Shown piece after piece: positions 34,277 through 44,874 of a stretch of 64,000 nucleotides of DNA. The notes below the pieces were generated by a model. The model did not search any database, was not told the DNA's origin, and was given only the letters and a program-made list of their open reading frames with translations. The stretch comes from Dendrobium chrysotoxum (lineage: Eukaryota > Streptophyta > Magnoliopsida > Asparagales > Orchidaceae): contig CM034315.1 of the NCBI GenBank assembly GCA_019925795.1, positions 248,001 through 312,000 of the forward strand, given 5' to 3'. Position 1 is the first letter of the stretch. The number at the start of each line of letters is the position of its first letter. The translations under genes were made by a program, and so were the position numbers.

Positions 34277-37188
34277 ATGGCGGCGCTTCTCAACTTTCCC
34301 GGTAAGAATTTTTTTGACTATCAGATCCAAGGGGGATTGCGTATCAGATCGATATGCATCAACTGCTGTTTTTTATTTTATTTTTCTTTTTTTATATTAC
34401 GAATCCGTCAGTTTTTCGTGTTATTTGACTTTCGTTTTGGTTGAGGATTCCTTTTAAGATGCTTCTATGTTTTTTTTTTAACCTTATTGTATGTTTCGTA
34501 TTTGAGAGAAAGGAAACTGAAAGGAGGTGGGGGATCTAAAGTTAGAGGGGCATGTTCAAAATCGAGCTCGTAACTGCATGAATTTCCGTTCATTTCTTCG
34601 TTTTACATTCATCCATTTTCTTTATTGGATCTATGACATAACATTTAATGAATGAATGAACTTGCTTTGGACGGTTTAAATTTTTATTGGTATGTCAGGT
34701 ATAGATCTTATCTCTTTTTATCTGCAGATCAATTCATGTTGAGGGTTTCTTTTGTTATTTTCTTATTAGGGTTTTAATATTGAAATTTGAAACTTTTCCA
34801 CTGCTTCCTATGTTCTTTCCTTTGAAATTTGAAACTTTCCTTGACTTTGAATCGGACACAATGGAGAAAAAGGATTCATGTTGCCGACCCCACGTAGTGG
34901 GACAAAGGCTTGATGTTGTTGTTGTTGTTGTTGCAAGTGTAAATGTTCTAATTTAAGGAAATCTCATAAACGTTTCTTCTCCCGTTATGTTTCTGTTCGC
35001 GCCTTCTTGTTTAACCCCTCCACTCTTTTTTATTTTTCATTTGTAACGGTTTAATATTTCAATATTTGCTCTTTTTGCCTATGTGACGGTTTGGCTATTT
35101 TCTGCTGTTGATTGCTTTGCCTCATATCCATCTTCATTCTATCTGGACTAGGATAGAATTCTAATGATTATTTCTGAATGGAGTGTTTATCTTCCTGCTT
35201 TTGCAATATCAGGTGATGATGAAATCCGGCTCAGGGGAATGTTTTGCTCTCATTTCATGGACTCAAGTCTCTTCTTATCACTTGCACCAACCGTGGATGT
35301 CTGTTATTCTTCTCGGAAGAGGTCCCGGGTCACTGCACCTTCCATCATTGGGGAAGAATTGATGAAGACTGCTCCTCTATTAAAGAAGCAGCTGACCTGC
35401 TGCTCCATTGATGCTCTCCCTGATGAATGTCTTTTTGAGATCCTCAGAAGGCTTCCAAGAAGCCAGGAGAGGAGCATTGCTGCATGTGTATCCAAACGAT
35501 GGCTCATGCTACTAAGCAACATCCAACCTTCTGAAGACATGGAGGTGGTGCAAAAGGGAGAAAAAATATTAAGATCTTCTAGAAAACCTCTTCCCGATCT
35601 TAATTATCCCGAGCCTTTGGTATCAGGGCTGAACTCTAGCATTGAGAGTGGTGGGTATATAACTAGATGCTTGGAAGGAGAGGAAGCAACTGATGTTAGA
35701 CTAGCTGCAATTGCAGTCAGTAATACTAGTCGTGGTGGGATTGGCAAACTGAAGATTAGAGGAGGCAATTCAACTTGCAAGGCCACTGATGCTGGGCTCT
35801 CTGCCATTGGACATGGTTGCCCTTTACTCCGTGTTTTATCAATCTGGAAGGTTCCATTGATCACTGATGCAGGGCTTGCGGCCATAGCTGATGGATGTCC
35901 CTTGCTGGAGAACCTTGATATTTGCCAATGTCCCTTGATCTCTGACAAGGGATTGATTGCTATTGCACAAAAGTGTCCAAATTTGACCTCTCTGACAATA
36001 GATTCCTGCTCAGGCGTCTGCAATGATGGTCTCCAAGCTCTTGGCCATGGTTGCTCGAAGCTACTTTCTATTTCAATCAAAGACTGCCCACTTGTGGGTG
36101 ACAAAGGAGTTTCTAGCTTGGTTGCTCACGCATCTTCGTCCATAATGAAGATAAAGCTTCAGAATGTGAATATCAGTGATGTTACACTTGCTGTCATTGG
36201 GCATTATGGAAAGGCTGTCACCAACATATCTCTTAATGCTCTGCAGAATGTAAGTGAGAGGGGCTTCTGGGTTATGGGGAATGCCCTTAACTTGGTGAAC
36301 TTGACATCTTGCACAATCTCCTGTTGTCCTGGTGCTACAGATCGGGGTTTAGAAGCTATTGCCAAGGGTTGCCCACGTCTAAAGATGATGTGCATCAAGA
36401 GGTCCCAGAACCTTTCTGATGCTGGGCTTAAATCTTTTACTGGCTCTGCAAAAATGCTTGAGAGACTGCAACTAGAGGAATGTAATGGGATTACACTCGT
36501 AAGTGTTTTTGAAGGCCTTCTGAACTGTTGTTCTAGGTTCAGGAGTCTGGCGTTAATAAAGTGCTTGGGAATCAAAGACATTACTTGCCATCTGGAGGAG
36601 CTTCCGACATGCATGTCACTACAGTACTTGACAATTCGTGATTGTCCTGGTTTTACCAGCTGTAGCTTGTCCATGGTTGGCAAGCTCTGCCCCAGCTTGC
36701 AACAAATTGACTTGAGCAGGCTTGTTGGTGTGACAGATGCTGGGATTTTTTCTCTATTAGAGAGCTCTCAATCTGAACTCGTTAAGGTGAACCTTGAAGG
36801 GTGTGTGAGTTTATCTGATGCAAGTATTTCTTCTCTGGTAAAGGCACTTGGAAGTTCCCTGAAGTTTCTTAGTCTTAAGGGGTGCAAGGAGATCACTGAT
36901 AGAAGCCTCCTTTCTATCTCAGCAAATTGCTCAGTGCTGAAGGACCTTGATGTTTCCTGTTGCAGCATCAGTGACTTCGGGGTTGCAGCAATTGCATCTG
37001 CCAAGCAGCTAAACCTGCGGACCCTTTCTCTTGCTGGTTGCGCTGAAGTTACAAAGAAAAGCCTCTCATTCTTGGAAAAAATGAAAGAATCCTTGGAGGG
37101 GTTGAATCTTCAACAGTGCAAGCTGATCAATACCCATGTGGTTGGATCTTTTGAGGAGAAGCTTTGGTGGTGTGACATCCTCTCCTAG
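34277..37188 (+). CDS. EBF1: EIN3-binding F-box protein (EBF1/2 type), two exons
   Basis: Exon 1 is 34277-34301 (MAALLNFP plus one base, donor G|GTAAG). Exon 2 is 35213-37188 (acceptor TATCAG|GT). The splice restores GDDE and gives 666 residues, close to other EBFs. The F-box is at about residues 73-112 (SIDALPDECLFEILRRLP...ERSIAACVSKRW), followed by some 16-18 cysteine-containing leucine-rich repeats (LSIWKVPLITDAGLAAIADGC pattern) and the EBF-type end EKLWWCDILS. The F-box docks on SKP1 of an SCF ubiquitin ligase. The repeats bind EIN3/EIL transcription factors and send them to the proteasome, which damps ethylene responses in the nucleus. The long 3' leader and U-rich runs fit translational control by EIN2. 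The frame also opens at an ATG in the intron (35164), but that start is intronic. EBF1 and EBF2 cannot be told apart here. Confidence 0.93.
34302..35212 (+). other. EBF intron 1 with an RTE tail insertion
   Basis: A GT...AG intron of 911 bp placed after the eighth codon, where EBF genes commonly have their first intron. It contains an ~80-bp RTE LINE 3' tail (34854-34933) and a partial direct repeat of ttgaaatttgaaactttcc (near 34780 and 34822). Confidence 0.85.
34854..34933 (+). mobile_element. 5'-truncated RTE LINE tail inside the EBF intron
   Basis: ggacacaatggagaaaaagg, ttcatg, gccgaccccacgtagtggga and a (TTG)6-7 tail match the last 80 bp of the full-length LINE at 9150-12187. This is the only copy in the window on the plus strand. 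Target duplications are not clear. Confidence 0.9.
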
Positions 37189-38030
37189 TTCTGAATGGAA
37201 GGAGAACGGAAGGTTGGAAGATCTAGAATCAATGATGATTTGTGTGCTCTTATTAAGTTCCCAAAAAAAAAAACATGGTTGGTAGTATAAGCAGTCTTAC
37301 TAGGTTGTTTTTGGCTCGGCTCAGTTATCAGTGAGCTTCTATATCTTCACAGTACTTTTCTGCCAGGATGAGGTGAGTTTTCCGGGGATTGTTGCCATTC
37401 TCTCTTATTTTCGCAGAATCTCTCAAGGGAGAGCTCTGTTTCTGGGGGGTTTGGCTGACATCAATTGGTGTGTTTTCCCTTGCTCTTCTTTGGTTCCTGA
37501 GATAGCAGTTATAGTTATTCCTTGTTCTGGTTCATGGTGGCTTGTCAGTACTCTCATGTTTAGCATATTTATATACTCCTGTATCATTTCTAGTGGGGTT
37601 TTTTATATAGGGTTCTGGTTATGCAATGCCGGAGTTGTAGCCTCACGGCTGCTCCAGTGTTTTAGCCATGCACCTCATATCTGACCATGCTGGTTGGTCG
37701 TTTTCTGAGTCAGTTTTTCTAATATTATTCCAGTTGTTAGGTGCAATGCCATGCTTAGTTCTATGTTTGTTTTGTATGGCTTGATTGGTTGTCTTGTTTG
37801 ATCGCATGTGCGCAGCTCCGTTTGGAAGCCTGAGTTTTGTGGGGGGCTCGGTAGTAGCAGCTGATTTTTTAGCTCGCCTTGACAACTCTCTTTGGGATGT
37901 TTTTTTAGCCGAGCTCCCCCTTTTTTACAGGCTTCTAGCCTAAGGACTGTGTCACTGTTAAGATGATGTCTTCCTGTAAACTTGGTCATGAATAAAGATA
38001 TTGTCATCCTGTGATTTCTACATTTCGCAG
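37189..38030 (+). promoter_or_regulatory. EBF 3' untranslated region with poly-U runs and poly(A) signal
   Basis: A long trailer of about 0.8 kb ends near an AATAAA signal at 37991-37996. It contains several T runs of 6-8 (near 37597, 37862, 37898, 37918). In Arabidopsis, poly-U elements in EBF1/2 3' UTRs mediate ethylene-induced, EIN2-dependent translational repression. That these runs do the same is inference. Confidence 0.55.
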
Positions 38031-39431
38031 CCTTTTTTTATTTTGTGATTTCCTTTTTTATTTAATAGCTTTGATTAATTAAAGTGACTTCATTCTTGAT
38101 CCTGACATGGATGCGCTTGTGATATTGGACGCGCTTGAAGCAACAATTTTAGCTTATTATAGAAGTTCTGCATGTAAAGATTTTGTGGATTACTGTTCTA
38201 CGTGGCTTCAGCCAATGCCAATCAAATTTAGCCTTGGCCTTGCAATTTTTGGAGGTTACTGTTATCATCTTAATGAGTAGCACAACAATTATTGCGCAGC
38301 GATTGGGAAGTAAATTAAAGACGAACTATTGCGGTCACAACAATTATTGTGCCACTTGTATAAGATTCATTTATCCATTCAGTTAAAAATTGAACTCAGT
38401 TCTTTTTTTTTTTTCTGGTTTATACAGCTGCCTGTACCTATCGTCATGAATAATCTTTTTCACCTTCCCGTGAAAATGGATATATATTCTTTACATGATC
38501 ATCTTCACACCTATCAGCCTTGTGACGTGTGGACCGAACCTCCAATTGGGCGTGTATAACAACAATAACATCAAGCTTTTATTATGTAGGAATAACATCA
38601 AGCTTTTATTATGTAGGATAATTGCATGAATCATTTTTTCCATTGTCCTATGTTTTTTTCTTTTATATAATTATTGTCGATTATCTAGCACAATCTTCCT
38701 TTTTTTTTTCATCCAATTGCAGTGTTGTTGGGCTTGTAAAAAGAGATTTTAAATTGCTAGCTCATTCAATTAAGAGTCCATTTGGTATAATTTATTTTTT
38801 TGCTATTTTATTTTTAAACAATAATTATAATTTTTTGGGTTATTTTTTTGCTGCTTTTTTAACTATTTCTTTAAAAAAATTTGGTGAAAATGTATAAAAT
38901 ATTTTTTATTAACAGAATAATTAAATTATTTTTCTCATTACAAATTTTCAATCAATTTATAATAAAACCCTACAAACAGACCCAAAGTATACTATTCTTC
39001 CTGCTGTTTTCTCTTGATCTGAATACTAGATGAGAAGCATCATGCTATGATTCAATGTTGCTGCTCAGTTAAAGCTGTCGTGTTGCTTCTTAAATCTTTA
39101 CTCATGGATTCTTTCAGCATGGGTTTGACTAACTTTCGCTGAAGGGCTGGTTTGATTTTAATTCATAATATTGAACATTCTTTTCTAATCAGTGTGTACC
39201 AGCTCAGAGGTTCACCCTTTTCATTGCTGATAAAATTCACCGGCTAGGCCGATCTACAATATTAGCTAAATCTCAGCACTCCTAAAATTTATATAAAGCA
39301 TACACGGTAAGTATAGATACCCAAATATTACATGAATAAACTTCAACAATTTTATTCATTACGAGCAATATAAAAGGACAAGCTTCATAAGATTCGTATC
39401 AAAGCACTCAACAAATGAGAACATCTACATG
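38031..39431. other. Intergenic, mostly unrecognised; a possible MITE
   Basis: It contains a decayed RTE tail (38553-38660) and a possible small inverted-repeat element. Segment 38774-38987 starts gagtccatttggta and ends acaaacagacccaaag, which are loosely inverse complementary (about 10 of 13 positions), with an AT-rich core. No gene is seen. Confidence 0.45.
38553..38660 (-). mobile_element. RTE LINE tail remnant with internal 27-bp duplication
   Basis: The plus strand reads aacaacaataacatcaagc...ttttattatgtagg...catgaatcattttttccattgtccta, a decayed copy of the RTE 3' end. The 27-bp block aataacatcaag...gtagg occurs twice in perfect tandem (38564-38590, 38591-38617). Confidence 0.8.
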
Positions 39432-39600
39432 AAAACTTATTGCCTACACAGCTCACCTTGGCTTATTTGTTGAGAGCTTAAGCTTCAAACTAAGAGGTCT
39501 TGAATTCGAGTATTTGTGTATGCAATCTGTGTGTGAGTTTGCCTTAATTGACCTAAATGTCTCAAAAAAAAAAAAAAAAAAAAAAAAACTTATTGCCTAC
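39432..39600 (+). mobile_element. tRNA-derived SINE with perfect target duplications
   Basis: The element body is 39448-39584, ending in about 25 A residues. It is flanked by cttattgcctac (extendable to 16 bp with the leading A run) at 39432-39447 and 39585-39600. The start resembles a tRNA: an A-box-like tggcttatttgttgagagc and a B-box-like ggtcttgaattcgagta at the right spacing for RNA polymerase III. The perfect duplications and long pure A tail indicate a recent insertion. Confidence 0.85.
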
Positions 39601-39831
39601 TCATGCCCATGCAAGTACATGAATCGTTAGCCGCCACCCAATCATTCATTCTTTCCACAGCCACCACCTAATGACTTCGATGTCATATAACAACAGCTCT
39701 CGTCCCTTTCTTCATTGGACAGAAGCCCTATATATAACTATATCGAATGAAGTTTTTATCTTTCAATCCTTTATCAGCAACGTAAATTGTAAAATTTTGA
39801 ATAAGCTGTAATTTTGATATCGAAAGTGTCG

Positions 39832-41810
39832 TGGTAGCTTCCAGTTAACAGCAACATAAACGGGAAAACAGCACGGACCAAAACAGACAACAAATGCAAT
39901 GTTAATAACTATATTGTCTATCTTTCTTCCGTTTGTCTTCAGTATATATGTCTAGGTCCTTCTTTATTACATTTGTCTAATACATTATAAAGCTGTAATA
40001 TACTAAAATAACTGAAAAACAAAAAAGCTGGAAAAAAAGTTGTGGGAAAACAGAAAGTTGTGTTAGTGGCAGTAGGATCCTCCTCTTATAATGAATCGCA
40101 TCTGCTCTCCCTGACTTCATAAGAGTTTGCAATCGACGAGATGCACTTGGCTATCAATTCGTCCGGGGGATAGTATATATATATATATATAATCTCTGTT
40201 GTAGGTAGCAAATGTATGAATGTGAGGTTAGCTTGACAACATAAGCATTATCATTGATGCAATTAATTTAGTTTGCAATTCTTCCAGTAAGGTTTGCTAG
40301 TTGATACTATTCAACTAATTTAGCAGCTGTTTTGTCTTTGCATTTAGAAAGGATTGCAATGTCAAAGAGGTGATGAGGCATTTTGGTATAAATAATGCTA
40401 AACAGGCAATGTCCTGTCGAACTTAGGTGATGAGGCATTTTGGTATTACTATTTTTTGGCTATTGATGAATTGTGATGCTTGATGATCTCATCACAACAC
40501 AAAATTTTAATGTAACAAAAGTATTCTCAATGTTTGAGCCAGAATAACCACATACATCTCTTGTTCATAAATAGCACATTTCTCCCTTGCCTAACTTAAT
40601 TTCTTGTTGAACTATTCCACAGGTCTATCTTGTGGAGATAGTACATCACCTATACTAATTGTTGAAGCATCCGTCTCCACTTGGAAAGGTTTTTCAAAAT
40701 TAAGTAACATGAGAATCAGTGCTGAACTTAAGAGCCACCTTTGCCTCAAAACTGCATTGTTGTTCCATTAATTGACTGAAAGTTTTCGCTTTTAAACACT
40801 CCATAATGGGAGCCATTATAACACTATATTTGCAGATAAAATGTTGATACTTCATATAAAGCATATGATCAAAGTCAAATGGCAAAAAAATATTCTTAGA
40901 GAAACTGTTTCATTCTATAGCAACTTCAAATGTTTCCTTTTCCCTGGCGGCATCACGTTTGTAATAGCTGCAACCACCACACGCTCGAGCCTCCTTGTAG
41001 ATGACAAGCCACATATTTCGTTTGCTTTTCCGGCTCTATTTTCATATATTCGAAGAAAGCCTATATGGCTCCCTCTCAATCAAGATAATCTTCAATATGT
41101 AAACGACCATAAAAAAATAAAATACCCAATTTAACATGAAATTCACTATAATTTCTAAGGTATTAATCTTGAAGACGTCTGATTGAGTTACTAAGGAGAT
41201 AATTCAACATATTGCAAATCATAATCTCCTTCCGACTCATATTTCAGAATCACATTCGCCATCGACAATTCCCCGAGTTGCCAATATGGCTGCTGGTGCT
41301 GCTTGTTGGAAAATTGGATTGATACCTCCACCCGTTTAGATAGCATGCAACTCTCTTCTAATTTCAACTGAAATAAATTAATTCAGATGAGAATTCGTCT
41401 CACTGTTTCACAATGTCTGTATGCGCCACCCACAATGCATTTAAGCACCAATCTCCATCAAGAGCTACTCGACGATTCCCTTCCGCAATCATGCTCAGTC
41501 ATTGCTCAGATAGCAATAATGACATGGTAGCTTCCAGTTAAAAGCAATAGGAATGGGAAGATAGCAAGGAACAAAACAGAGAACAAATGCTATGAAAACT
41601 ATATTGCCCATCTTTCTTCTCTTTATCTTCAATATATGTATGCATATATGCATGTCAAGGTCCTTCTTTACCACATTTGTCTAATACATCATAAAGTTGT
41701 AATATATAAAGACAACTAAAAAAGGACAAAAAGCTAAAAATAAAGGGAGAGGAAAAAACAAAAAGGTGTGTTAGTGGAGGTACGAACCTCCTCTTATAAT
41801 GCATCGCATC
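39832..41810. repeat. Diverged ~280-bp direct duplication, copies 1.7 kb apart
   Basis: Copy 1 (39832-40102) and copy 2 (41525-41810) both start tggtagcttccagtta and end ctcctcttataatg.atcgcatc, with many shared words between (tcctctttattac-like, acatttgtctaata, gtgtgttagtgg). The interval holds a gypsy RT relic (40540-40890). The pair could be LTRs of a small damaged element, but the ends are not TG..CA and no PBS or PPT is seen. Confidence 0.75.
40540..40890 (-). pseudogene. Gypsy RT / RNase H junction fragment
   Basis: The minus strand gives APIMECLKAKTFSQLMEQQ and CSFEAKVALKFST, then in a shifted frame KPFQVETDASTISIGDVLSP. This is the boundary between the RT thumb and the RNase H DAS motif of gypsy elements. 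Only this short part of the polyprotein remains. Confidence 0.72.
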
Positions 41811-42065
41811 CGAAATGATGCATGTTCCGAGTATGTTGGTAGAAATAAAATGGAAATTAAAATAAAATATTATACAATTGTGAAGATGCAATGAGTGGTA
41901 GTGCATTTGGTTTGCAGCAGAAGATTAAAAAATGAGCTATTTAGTACATTTTCTCTTCAATGTGAATATTGCAAATGTTCTGAACATTGTCAAAGTTGAG
42001 TGCTGTTGGAAGTATGCTGTGGTTAACATTCTACATGTCATCTATTGAAACTGATTTTGAGTAGT
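41811..42065. other. Intergenic spacer, nothing recognised
   Basis: AT-rich sequence between the duplicated segment and the interrupted RTE copy, without a recognisable feature. Confidence 0.5.
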
Positions 42066-42337
42066 AACATAATAACAACAATAAGTATATATCCCACTAT
42101 ATAGAGTTGGCTATATAAATATTTTTTCTCAATTGTTTCCTATTAAGAGTCGACTTCTCATTTAAAGCTAATTAAAAAAAATGTCATTTTTAATACTTTC
42201 TAATCAAGTCTTTTTAGGTCTACCTCTATCTTTCTTAATATAGATCGGATCTAATACATCCACTCTCCTAACAAGGTCATCCGAAAGCTGACATTTTATA
42301 TGACCAAACCATCTATGGCGACTCTCTCTAATCTTAT

Positions 42338-44231
42338 TGATGGGGACATCAGAGCATGGAAGGTCTATCAGAGACGTGGCCGTCGACCTACGGCCACGAT
42401 TGATTCGATATATTTCTGAGTTGTATTATGTATTTTCTTTATTGATGTCATGTTTTATTTATTTTCAGTATTTCCCATTTTACCCTTACTTAAGGGAGAT
42501 CGTTTGTAAGCCCTAAGGGCGTTGTCGTCTTTTATTTGTTGAGTTTTTGTACGAGGCTTTATATATAGCCTCCTTATTGTCTTTTGAGGGAATGAATGAT
42601 GATTACAAAATTTTCTACTCTTGTGTTCGTGAGTTGAGTCTTGAGAGCTCTCTAGAAGAATCCCTAGGAGAGGGAGAGTGCGCAATACCCACCAATCTAG
42701 ACGCGTCGGATTCGTGGTCGCTCCGTTGGCTTGTCCTTCCCCTCCTTCCCCAACATACCGCCGGTCTCTTCCTCCCACCACCACCCACGGCAGCCCTCAC
42801 CACCTCCCCACCACCTCACGGCTAAGCTTCCCCCCCCATCCTCATCTCAAATCCCCTTCCCCCACAACCCAAAGCCCCTCTCCTCCCTTACCCAGCTCCC
42901 CTCCTTTCCTCCCTACCCGCCGGCCAGCCCATACACACCCCCGCCCCTAGCCAGCCGCCGGCCCCCTCCCCTTGCCTTCCTTTAAAATTGGTTTCCTAAT
43001 CTGGTTGGATATCAATTTGGGAGGAATTGGATTTCAAATTCAAATTGAATTTGAATTAATTCCCTATCCTAATTTAGCTAATGTATTTTAGGAAAGTTTC
43101 CTAATTTAAGTCTATTTGAATTTAAATCAAATAGGATTAATTTAAAACTTTCCTACTTCTCAATTCCTAAATTAGACAAACCCCTAATTAATTCCCTAAG
43201 CCCCTACCCCACTTAAACCGCCGGCCCCCATACCCATGCCGCCGCCCCTCTCTCTCCTCCTCTCTCTCTCCAATCCTTCCCCTCCCATTAAATGCTAGTT
43301 TCCTTTTTCTAGTTCCCTCCAAAATTCCAAAATCTGAAAATAAGTTCAAATTTTGAAAGCCTTACCACCTCAAAACCCTAACCCTAATTCCCCCAACCCT
43401 CTCCCACTAGGCCGGCCACCTTCCCCCACTCTCACGTGGATTCCCAAGTGAGAACCCTAGCTTTTCCAAGAGCCAACTTCAAGGGCAGCAAGGTACCATC
43501 GTCTTCAACCTCTCCTCTCTCCACCAACATGCATGGAAGTCCCCGAATGGGACTACGGTTTGGTACTTGACGAAGACGATAACATCGACATCCTCCGTTC
43601 CCCGTTCTTCGATCTCGGATTTGACTTCGACAACACCGTCGAAAAATACTTCGACCGGATCCACATCACTTTGGTGGATACAATTGACGATCAACGTACG
43701 AAAGGACGGTGGACCATCCTCGGCCGACCCACGACTGCTTCCCCTCCGGATACTTCCCCACTCAGAGGCTATTTCACTCAAATCCTACGATTCCTCACCC
43801 ATACCATTGGCCTTCAAGTGACTACTTTCCGACAACGACTCCTTCCCGGTTAAGGTGAACTTTCTTCCCTCATCAAGTTGCTTCTCTTGTTCTACTAACC
43901 TTGTAGGTGGTGATGAATTTGTAAAAGATCCACGCTACTTGATCTGCTAAAAAGCTTAGTAAACGTAGGGTACTCTGAGAGTTCTTTATATGCATATTTG
44001 TCTTAATATTAATTAAGGGATTATGAATGAACCACTACTACGTTAGCGTTAATTTGATTTTCCAATCTATTTGTTTGTTCAAGCACTTTAATGTGGTTTG
44101 GCCTAAGCTCAAGCATCCCTGCTTTGTTTTACTTTATCGTTCTAGATCGCTAGTAGTTAATCAAATAATTGCTCTTATAATAAATCGTGCAAATCCTAAT
44201 TTTCTACTCAAAGCATATTAGTCTTGCATCA
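42338..44231 (+). mobile_element. 1.9-kb solo LTR carrying a small ORF
   Basis: It runs from TGATGGGGACATCA to CTTGCATCA, flanked by the 5-bp duplication cttat (42333-42337 and 44232-44236) inside an RTE copy, which gives an independent proof of the borders. TG...CA ends plus a 5-bp duplication are the mark of LTR retrotransposon integration. No second copy of the terminal sequence exists inside, so this is most likely a solo LTR. A TATA box (tttatatatag, 42558-42568) is followed by a short leader. The interior has C-rich blocks (42740-42990, 43200-43440) and a 106-codon ORF (43533-43853). Orientation is inferred from TATA and ORF. Confidence 0.82.
43533..43853 (+). CDS. 106-residue acidic ORF inside the solo LTR, function unknown
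   Basis: It opens with MEVPEWDYGLVLDEDDN and continues through DILRSPFFDLGFDFDN and TVEKYFDRIHITLVDTIDDQ, ending QRLLPG-stop. Codon third positions are clearly richer in G and C than the flanking DNA, and no stop interrupts the frame, which suggests it was under coding constraint. I do not recognise the protein, and no catalytic motif or membrane segment is visible. Its N-terminal half is acidic and aromatic-rich. It may be a captured host exon or part of a larger gene body inside the LTR. The ATG at 43533 is the first in a cytosine-rich leader; another ATG 4 bp upstream is out of frame. Confidence 0.4.
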   Translation: MEVPEWDYGLVLDEDDNIDILRSPFFDLGFDFDNTVEKYFDRIHITLVDTIDDQRTKGRWTILGRPTTASPPDTSPLRGYFTQILRFLTHTIGLQVTTFRQRLLPG

Positions 44232-44261
44232 CTTATTTGTCACTGGAGCTACTCCAACCTT

Positions 44262-44264
44262 CTC

Positions 44265-44354
<90 letters not shown>
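44262..44354. repeat. Compound (TC)n(AC)n(AT)n microsatellite
   Basis: About 27 TC units, 9 AC units and 10 AT units in series within the decayed RTE coding region. Frames through it encode only repetitive Leu-Ser and His-Thr. Confidence 0.96.
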
Positions 44355-44874
44355 CTCATTATATCTCTAAGTGTAAAGCCAGTCCTCTACCTAAGCATCC
44401 TCATCTCTGCAATATTAAATTTTATGCTTCTCTTTTAATGGCCAATATTAAGCTTCATAAAGTATTATAGATCTCAACAACTTATAAATTTTCCAATAAA
44501 TTTGAGGGATACATTTCTATCACACAACAGGCATGATGCATTCCTCTATTCAACCATCCAACTTATATTCTACTAATAACATCCCCATCTATTCACCATC
44601 GTTTTGAACAATAGACCCGAGATATCCAAAATGTACACCCTTTTTAAAGACTTAATCACCAAATGTCACAATCCCACCATTATCTATTACTATTAAAATT
44701 ACACTCCATGTAATTCGTTTTAGATCTACTCAAACGAAAACTTTTAGACTCTAACGTTGACCTCCATAATTCAAATATTTCATCAACTCCCTCTCTAGTT
44801 ATATCAACAAGAAGAATATCATCTGAAAGAAGTATATACCAAGGATGGGTAGAAAGGAGCAGTAATAAATAATA

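Larger units (their letters stand above)
42066..44847 (-). mobile_element. Old 5'-truncated RTE LINE, split by an LTR insertion
   Basis: The two halves (42066-42332 and 44237-44847) align end to end with 9150-9960 of the full-length copy (shared words include gtctttttaggtctacctct, cactggagctactccaacc, catcctcatctctgcaa). It is far more diverged than the neighbouring copy at 44875-45596. Inside the right half, a compound microsatellite has replaced coding sequence. The copy stops near the FADD motif, and its own target duplications are no longer visible. Confidence 0.88.

Noticed and set aside
35164..35212. ATG at 35164 as the EBF start codon
   Set aside because: The 16 residues before GDDE have no EBF likeness and lie upstream of a good acceptor (TATCAG). 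A short first exon with a matching donor restores the expected start.
35304..37004. Antisense ORFs across EBF
   Set aside because: Shadows of the GC-balanced repeat-containing coding exon; no homology and no independent signals.
37331..37684. 117-residue ORF after EBF
   Set aside because: Hydrophobic, T-rich frame inside the 3' UTR; starts with a non-ATG-like context and shows no known domain.
39448..39584. A functional tRNA gene
   Set aside because: A- and B-box-like words are present but no cloverleaf or anticodon stem is credible, and a poly(A) tail and target duplications mark it as a SINE.
42678..42985. Proline/serine-rich ORFs on the plus strand
   Set aside because: They are produced by C-rich low-complexity DNA inside the solo LTR. 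Several overlapping frames are open at once, as expected by chance.
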